A DNA stretch of 18,324 bases from contig JABMPZ010000035.1 of the NCBI GenBank assembly GCA_013203565.1, positions 1 to 18,324 on the forward strand, written 5' to 3'. Both the position numbers and the translations under genes were made by a program. Shown one piece after another: positions 14,756 through 18,324 of this stretch (positions are counted from its first letter, which is position 1; every line of letters starts with the position of its first letter). Source of the stretch: Parcubacteria group bacterium (lineage in GTDB: Bacteria; Patescibacteriota; Minisyncoccia; Minisyncoccales; CG1-02-41-26). The notes below the pieces were generated by a model. That model had not been told where the DNA came from. It saw only the letters and a list, made by a program, of their open reading frames with translations, and ran no database searches.

Positions 14756-14826
14756 GCGAGAGTAGTTTAGTGGCAAAATGGTTCCTTCCCAAGGAACAGA
14801 TGGGAGTTCGATTCTCCTCTCTCGCT
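14756..14826 (+). tRNA. tRNA-Gly (anticodon CCC)
   Basis: The cloverleaf is complete. The acceptor GCGAGAG pairs with CTCTCGC and the D-stem is GTTT/AAAT. The anticodon stem GTTCC/GGAAC has loop TTCCCAA with anticodon CCC at 14788-14790. The T-loop is TTCGATT, and discriminator T73 fits glycine identity. CCA is not encoded. Confidence 0.93.
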
Positions 14827-14835
14827 CATTCGTTA

Positions 14836-14907
14836 GCCAGCGTAGCTTAGTAGCAAAGCAATCCTCCCGTAAAGGATAGACCGTCAGTGCAAATCTGACC
14901 GCTGGCT
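14836..14907 (+). tRNA. tRNA-Thr (anticodon CGT), atypical loops
   Basis: Every stem is perfect: acceptor GCCAGCG/CGCTGGC, D-stem GCTT/AAGC, anticodon stem ATCCT/AGGAT and T-stem GTCAG/CTGAC. The anticodon loop is CCCGTAA, giving CGT at 14868-14870 but C at position 33 instead of the near-universal T. The T-loop is TGCAAAT, with G where T55 is expected. CCA is not encoded. Perfect stems argue against decay. It starts 9 bases after tRNA-Gly. Confidence 0.8.
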
Positions 14908-14923
14908 CATCTGTTTAATTCGT

Positions 14924-14975
14924 TTATTTTTTGTAGCTACTTAGGACGATCGTCCTAAGTAGCTACAAAAAATAA
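14924..14975. repeat. Perfect palindrome with CGATCG core (P6)
   Basis: A 52-bp perfect palindrome centred between 14949 and 14950, core GGACGATCGTCC, right arm TAAGTAGCTACAAAAAATAA. Most of the arm matches P2 at 78-127, at the other end of the window. The hairpin ends in A on both strands, so it is not terminator-like. It lies between tRNA-Thr and prfB. Confidence 0.92.
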
Positions 14976-15021
14976 TTCTAACAAATGGATATATCTATAT
15001 CTTTTATTTTACGTTATTTTA

Positions 15022-15030
15022 TGGTATAAA
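15022..15030 (+). promoter_or_regulatory. Candidate extended -10 promoter of prfB
   Basis: TGGTATAAA gives an extended -10 element (TG-n-TATAAA). No good -35 is seen. The start would be near 15037, about 9 bases ahead of the prfB ATG, again a very short leader. Confidence 0.4.
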
Positions 15031-15045
15031 AGAGTTATAAGAAAT

Positions 15046-16114
15046 ATGAATCAAGTAGATGAAACAATACAAAATCTTTTTGATAAGCTCCATTCCTTGG
15101 AGCAGTGTCTTTGATATTGAGAGTAAGATAAAACGATTAAAAGAACTAGAAATAGAAACACAAAAACCAGAGTTCTGGAAGGATCATAAAAAAGCAGTGA
15201 AAAAACAACAGGAAATTTCTGTTTTGAATTCGCAACTTGAATTTGTTAAGCAGATGAAAAAAGACATTGAAGATATTCAGGAGATAAGCAAAGTAGAAGA
15301 AAGTAGTAATGAGCTATTAGAGAAATTAGAACAAATAGATAAAAATATAAAGAACAAAACCAAAGAGTTTGTTCTTTCAGGTAAGTATGATATGAATGAA
15401 GCAGTGCTTTCTGTCCTGTCAGGGGCTGGAGGTAGAGATGCTGATGATTGGGCTACAATGATTTTTGAGATGTATCAAAAATACTGTGAAAAACAGAAGT
15501 GGCCTTTTAAGATTTTATCACAAAGTTTTGGAGAAGGGGGTGGGCCTGACGGGCGCATTGGGCTTAAAGAAGGAGTGATGCAAGTCAAAGTCCCATTTGC
15601 TTATGGGCTTTTAAAAAAAGAAACAGGAGTGCATCGTCTTGTTAGAATATCTCCTTTTTCTTCTAAGAAATTACGACATACTTCTTTCTGTAATGTAGAT
15701 GTTTTACCGAGATTAGAAGAAGTGGATTTCCCTAAAATGAAACCAGATGATTTAAAGATTGAAACATTCAGAGCTACAGGACATGGAGGTCAAAATGTAA
15801 ATAAAAGAGAAACAGCAATAAGAATTACACACTTGCCAACTGGTCTTACTGCTTCTTCGCAGGAACAGCGCCAGCAGGTACAGAATAAGAATAGCGCTTT
15901 AAGTATTTTAGCAGGGAGGTTGTTCAAACTTCAACAAAAAGAAAAACAAGAAGAAGTAAAAGATATAAAAGGTGATAAAGTTTCAATAGACTTTGGAAGA
16001 CAGATCCGTTCTTTCGTACTTCATCCATATAAATTAGTGAAAGACCATAGAACTAAAGTAGAGACATCAAATATAGAAGAGGTTCTCGATGGGGGACTGG
16101 ATCTATTTATATAA
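15046..16114 (+). CDS. prfB: Peptide chain release factor 2, programmed +1 frameshift
   Basis: RF2 reads UGA and UAA stop codons and releases the finished protein. The gene is in two frames: ATG 15046 runs 22 codons (MNQVDETIQNLFDKLHSLEQ...) to CTT at 15109 and then an in-frame TGA at 15112-15114. Moving one base forward continues as DIESKIKRLKEL from 15113 to the end. This is the classic autoregulatory CTT-TGA site. GGAG at 15099-15102 may act as the internal Shine-Dalgarno stimulator, though its spacing (6 bases) is wider than the usual 3, and the base after TGA is T rather than C. The product is about 355 aa. SPF at residues 202-204 is the RF2 stop-recognition motif and GGQ is at 247-249. 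ftsE follows 2 bases later. Confidence 0.95.
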
Positions 16115-16116
16115 TT

Positions 16117-16806
16117 ATGATTTCTTTTGACAATGTAACAAAAACATATCGTACTAAAAACTGTTCCATTACTGCTGTTAAGGATGCATCTTTTGATATA
16201 GAAGAAGGTGAGTTTGTTTGCATTGTTGGTAAGTCAGGAGCAGGCAAAACAACATTGATAAAACTTTTAACTGGTTGCGAAAAGCCAAGTAAGGGTAAAA
16301 TTATATTCAAAGGCACAGATATAGGAAGAATATCCTCTAATGAATTACAGAAAACAAGAAGAAAGATAGGAGTAGTGTTTCAGGACTACAAACTTTTAGA
16401 AACAAGGACAGTAACAGAGAACTTAAGTTACATTATGGAGATTATCGGTATATCCGATACGAGCATAAATAGAGATGTTAATCATGTTTTAGAGATAGTA
16501 GGGCTTGAACAAAGGGCTCATAATTTCCCTTGTGACCTATCAGGTGGGGAAAAACAGCGATTAGCAATAGCAAGAGCATTAATTCATCGTCCAGATGTTA
16601 TAATTGCAGATGAGCCAACTGGAAATTTAGACCTTTATAATAGTTATGACATTATTAACTTATTTAAGAAGATAAATGGTCTTGGGGCTACAATTGTTTT
16701 AGCTACCCATGATAAAGATGTGATTGGAAAGCTTAAGAAAAGAGTTATTACTATAGATGAAGGCAGGATTGTTTCAGACGATCCTCATGGGAGGTTTATC
16801 CTTTAA
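16117..16806 (+). CDS. ftsE: Cell division ATP-binding protein FtsE
   Basis: FtsE is the ABC-type ATPase that with FtsX regulates peptidoglycan hydrolases at the division site. The 229-aa protein has Walker A GKSGAGKT (38-45), Q-loop VVFQDYKLLETRTVTENL, signature LSGGEKQRLAIARA (from 141) and Walker B IIADEPTGNLD with D165 and E166. The H-loop is LATHD. Length is typical. It starts 2 bases after prfB, an order common in CPR genomes. The usual tight junction with ftsX is broken by about 190 bases of repeat DNA. Confidence 0.94.
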   Translation: MISFDNVTKTYRTKNCSITAVKDASFDIEEGEFVCIVGKSGAGKTTLIKLLTGCEKPSKGKIIFKGTDIGRISSNELQKTRRKIGVVFQDYKLLETRTVTENLSYIMEIIGISDTSINRDVNHVLEIVGLEQRAHNFPCDLSGGEKQRLAIARALIHRPDVIIADEPTGNLDLYNSYDIINLFKKINGLGATIVLATHDKDVIGKLKKRVITIDEGRIVSDDPHGRFIL

Positions 16807-16967
16807 TATCAAGGCATATCGGGGTACCGATACGGGGCTGGCTGCCTTTGGGGGGCTTGTTGGGGCGTTTAGGGATTTTAGGGGAGTTAGGGTTTAACTC
16901 CCTAACCCCTAACCTCCCCAAACACCCTAAACTCCCCAAGAGCGAGCGTTGCGGACTATAAACTGAT
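16807..16967. repeat. G-rich/C-rich inverted repeat block R3 inside the ftsE-ftsX pair
   Basis: A short hairpin TATCGG-GGTA-CCGATA lies near 16811-16826. A G-rich arm runs to about 16892, then a turn TTTAACTCC, then a C-rich arm ending in the border motif CCCCAAGAGCGAGCGTT at 16934-16950. The arms are imperfectly complementary. The border is the reverse complement of the one at 12191-12207. There is no coding content. Confidence 0.8.
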
Positions 16968-16993
16968 AACTATTAACTATTAACTATTAACTA
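16968..16993 (+). repeat. Tandem AACTATT heptamers before ftsX
   Basis: AACTATT is repeated three times and then partially, directly before the ftsX start AAACTATG. It looks like a slippage microsatellite, and it forms the immediate 5' context of ftsX where a ribosome binding site would otherwise lie. Confidence 0.9.
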
Positions 16994-16997
16994 AACT

Positions 16998-17915
16998 ATG
17001 TTTACTTCATTCAAGCGTGTTATAAAATTTGGCTGTCAAGGTTTTGCAAGAAATAAAGGACTAAGCTTTCAAGTGATTTTTATTATGAGCGTTGGTGTAC
17101 TTTTAGTTACTTCTTTCTTCTTAACAAAGGGTGTAAGTTCCTTTTTAATGGATGAAATGCAAAAGAGAGTAGATCTTTCTGTGTATTTTGTACAAGAAGC
17201 AACAGAAGACAATATTTTAGAAGTAAAAACAGAGATTTCTCAATTTACTGAAGACATAGAAAACATTGAATATATATCAAAAGAAAGGGCTTATGAACTA
17301 TTTCAACAAGATAATATAAATGACCCAACTTGGCTTCAGGCATTAGATGAAGCAGAAGGCAATCCGTTGCCTGCATCATTGAACATTAGAGCATCTAATC
17401 CTAATAGTTATGCTGAAATATCCGAATTTCTTGAAGCCAGTGTTTTTATTGATATAATTAGTGAAATTTCATATAATCAAGAGAAAAATAAAAGAGCAAT
17501 TGGGCGACTTTTTGAAATTGATTCTGCATTAAAAATGGTAGGCACAGCTTTTCTTTTAATTATGGGTATTTTAATCATTTTAATTACCTCTAATATCATT
17601 AAACTTACGATTGTTGCTAAGAAAGATGAATTATCAACTATGAAGTTAGTTGGAGCCAGTAGTTTATTCATTAAAGGTCCATTTTTAATACAAAGTATTC
17701 TATATGGAGTCACAGCTACTTTAATAGTTAATCTATTAAGTTTTACAGGGCTTTATCTGTTTGATTCTACGATTAAAACTTGGCTTTTACGGTTTGATTT
17801 ATTAGCATATTTTAATGCTAACTTTTTATCAATTCTTTTTCTTCAATTAGGCTTCGTAGTTTTGTTAGGCATATTCGCAACTTTGATTGCAGTAAGAAAG
17901 TATTCTAAAGCATAG
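16998..17915 (+). CDS. ftsX: Cell division protein FtsX
   Basis: FtsX is the membrane half of FtsEX and passes the ATPase signal to cell-wall hydrolases outside. The 305-aa protein has the normal four-helix layout: a helix at about 22-44, then an extracytoplasmic domain. VDLSVYFVQEATEDNILEVK and YISKERAYELFQQD there are typical of the FtsX extracellular domain. Three C-terminal helices follow at about 176-200, 225-250 and 272-297. ISEISYNQEKNKRAIGRL and KKDELSTMKLVGAS also fit the family. It has no Shine-Dalgarno sequence, and tandem heptamers precede the ATG. It ends in TAG just before a hairpin and tRNA-Gln. Confidence 0.94.
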   Translation: MFTSFKRVIKFGCQGFARNKGLSFQVIFIMSVGVLLVTSFFLTKGVSSFLMDEMQKRVDLSVYFVQEATEDNILEVKTEISQFTEDIENIEYISKERAYELFQQDNINDPTWLQALDEAEGNPLPASLNIRASNPNSYAEISEFLEASVFIDIISEISYNQEKNKRAIGRLFEIDSALKMVGTAFLLIMGILIILITSNIIKLTIVAKKDELSTMKLVGASSLFIKGPFLIQSILYGVTATLIVNLLSFTGLYLFDSTIKTWLLRFDLLAYFNANFLSILFLQLGFVVLLGIFATLIAVRKYSKA

Positions 17916-17920
17916 GAAGT

Positions 17921-17941
17921 GAAAGGAGCTTAGCTCCTTTC
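17921..17941 (+). terminator. Hairpin after ftsX
   Basis: A perfect 9-bp stem GAAAGGAGC/GCTCCTTTC with a TTA loop lies 5 bases after the ftsX stop. Only ATATTGTTA follows, so termination would be weak. It may instead be a processing or stability element ahead of tRNA-Gln. Confidence 0.55.
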
Positions 17942-17951
17942 ATATTGTTAA

Positions 17952-18022
17952 TGCCGGATCGTCTAATGGTAGGACGAATGTTTCTGGAACATTTAGTCTA
18001 GGTTCGAGTCCTAGTCCGGCAG
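17952..18022 (+). tRNA. tRNA-Gln (anticodon CTG)
   Basis: The acceptor TGCCGGA pairs with TCCGGCA and the D-stem is GTCT/GGAC. The anticodon stem AATGT/ACATT has loop TTCTGGA giving CTG at 17984-17986. The T-arm is CTAGG/CCTAG with loop TTCGAGT. First base T and discriminator G are typical of glutamine tRNA. CCA is not encoded. Confidence 0.93.
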
Positions 18023-18027
18023 CAAAT

Positions 18028-18050
18028 AAACCCCCGAAGCGGGGGTTTTT
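18028..18050 (+). terminator. Intrinsic terminator after tRNA-Gln
   Basis: The stem AAACCCCCG/CGGGGGTTT with loop AAG is followed by a T-tract. It begins 6 bases after the tRNA, a clear rho-independent terminator. Confidence 0.9.
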
Positions 18051-18059
18051 GTTTATATC

Positions 18060-18324
18060 GGATATGGGGGAGGGGGTTGTTGGGGGTGGGCTGCTTTTGG
18101 GGGCTTTTTAGGGTGTTTGGGGGTGTTGGGGGAGTTAGGGTTTTTGGGGAGTTTAGGGAAGTTGGGGGTAAACTCCCTAACCCCTAACTACCCCAAACAC
18201 CCTAAATTCCCTAAGAGCGAGAGTTAGGGGTTAACTCCCCAACTCCCCCAACCACCCCAAACACCCCAAGAGCGAGCGTTCTCCCTAACTACCCCAAACA
18301 CCCTAAACTCCCTAAGGGCGAGCG
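18060..18324. repeat. Long G-rich/C-rich repeat block R4 at the window end
   Basis: This stretch of about 265 bases holds no gene. G-tracts of 4-6 separated by 3-8 bases run to about 18168. C-rich arrays (CCCTAACCCCTAACTACCCC type) then appear in three sections. Each section closes with a version of the border motif: CCCTAAGAGCGAGAGTT at 18209-18225, CCCCAAGAGCGAGCGTT at 18264-18280 and CCCTAAGGGCGAGCG at 18310-18324. The repeat runs off the window, so its full extent is unknown. Confidence 0.85.

Noticed and set aside
15059..15112. ATG 15059 as the prfB start in the main frame
   Set aside because: The frame from ATG 15046 leads exactly to the CTT-TGA shift site with a plausible RF2 N-terminus, while MKQYKIFLISSIPW does not fit RF2.
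432..17915. TGA reassigned to glycine or tryptophan
   Set aside because: No in-frame TGA occurs within any gene except the prfB regulatory site, and tryptophan is encoded by TGG.

Overview
The window (about 18.3 kb, AT-rich) looks like a chromosomal contig of a Candidate Phyla Radiation / Patescibacteria bacterium, probably of a Parcubacteria-type lineage. The reasons are a compact set of housekeeping genes, a membrane protein plus VirD4/TraG-like ATPase pair of a kind often seen in CPR genomes, a short protein joining sigma region 4 to HARE-HTH-like domains, a short DHH phosphoesterase instead of full-length RecJ, and the order prfB-ftsE-ftsX. The lineage is inferred from gene content; no 16S rRNA is present. 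The genetic code appears standard: tryptophan is TGG, and prfB carries its usual in-frame TGA.

Layout: (1) 1-431, intergenic region with several large palindromes built around CGATCG and a G-rich repeat. (2) 432-2781, secD-secF. (3) 2854-3867, a sigma-region-4/HARE-like regulator with its own promoter and terminator. (4) 3988-10031, a tightly packed set of six genes: a small two-helix membrane protein, a 436-aa membrane-anchored protein, a TraG/VirD4-like ATPase with a zinc ribbon, phosphoglycerate kinase, a DHH phosphoesterase and RNase HI. (5) 10039-10412, RNase P RNA on the minus strand, with a promoter overlapping that of murJ. (6) 10485-12128 murJ, a G-rich/C-rich repeat, then 12302-14086 lepA. 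(7) 14087-14371, palindromes and a 34-aa minus-strand membrane peptide. (8) ftsB-like gene, tRNA-Gly(CCC) and an odd tRNA-Thr(CGT). (9) prfB with a programmed +1 frameshift, ftsE, a repeat block, ftsX. (10) tRNA-Gln(CTG), a terminator and a long repeat block running off the end.

The genes serve membrane protein export (SecDF), cell division and envelope (MurJ, FtsB, FtsEX), translation (LepA, RF2, tRNAs, RNase P RNA), nucleic acid turnover (DHH protein, RNase HI) and glycolysis (PGK). The 72-aa/436-aa/575-aa trio is probably a membrane-associated DNA or protein translocation module of unknown substrate.

The most unusual content is non-coding. One family consists of 38-52 bp (near-)perfect palindromes with a fixed CGATCG centre and variable arms, often abutting in pairs. 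Another is a dispersed G-rich/C-rich inverted repeat bordered by a motif like AACGCTCGCTCTT, which sits between murJ and lepA and inside the ftsE-ftsX pair. Almost no gene has a Shine-Dalgarno sequence, several promoters predict very short leaders, and none of the 16 protein genes ends in TGA.
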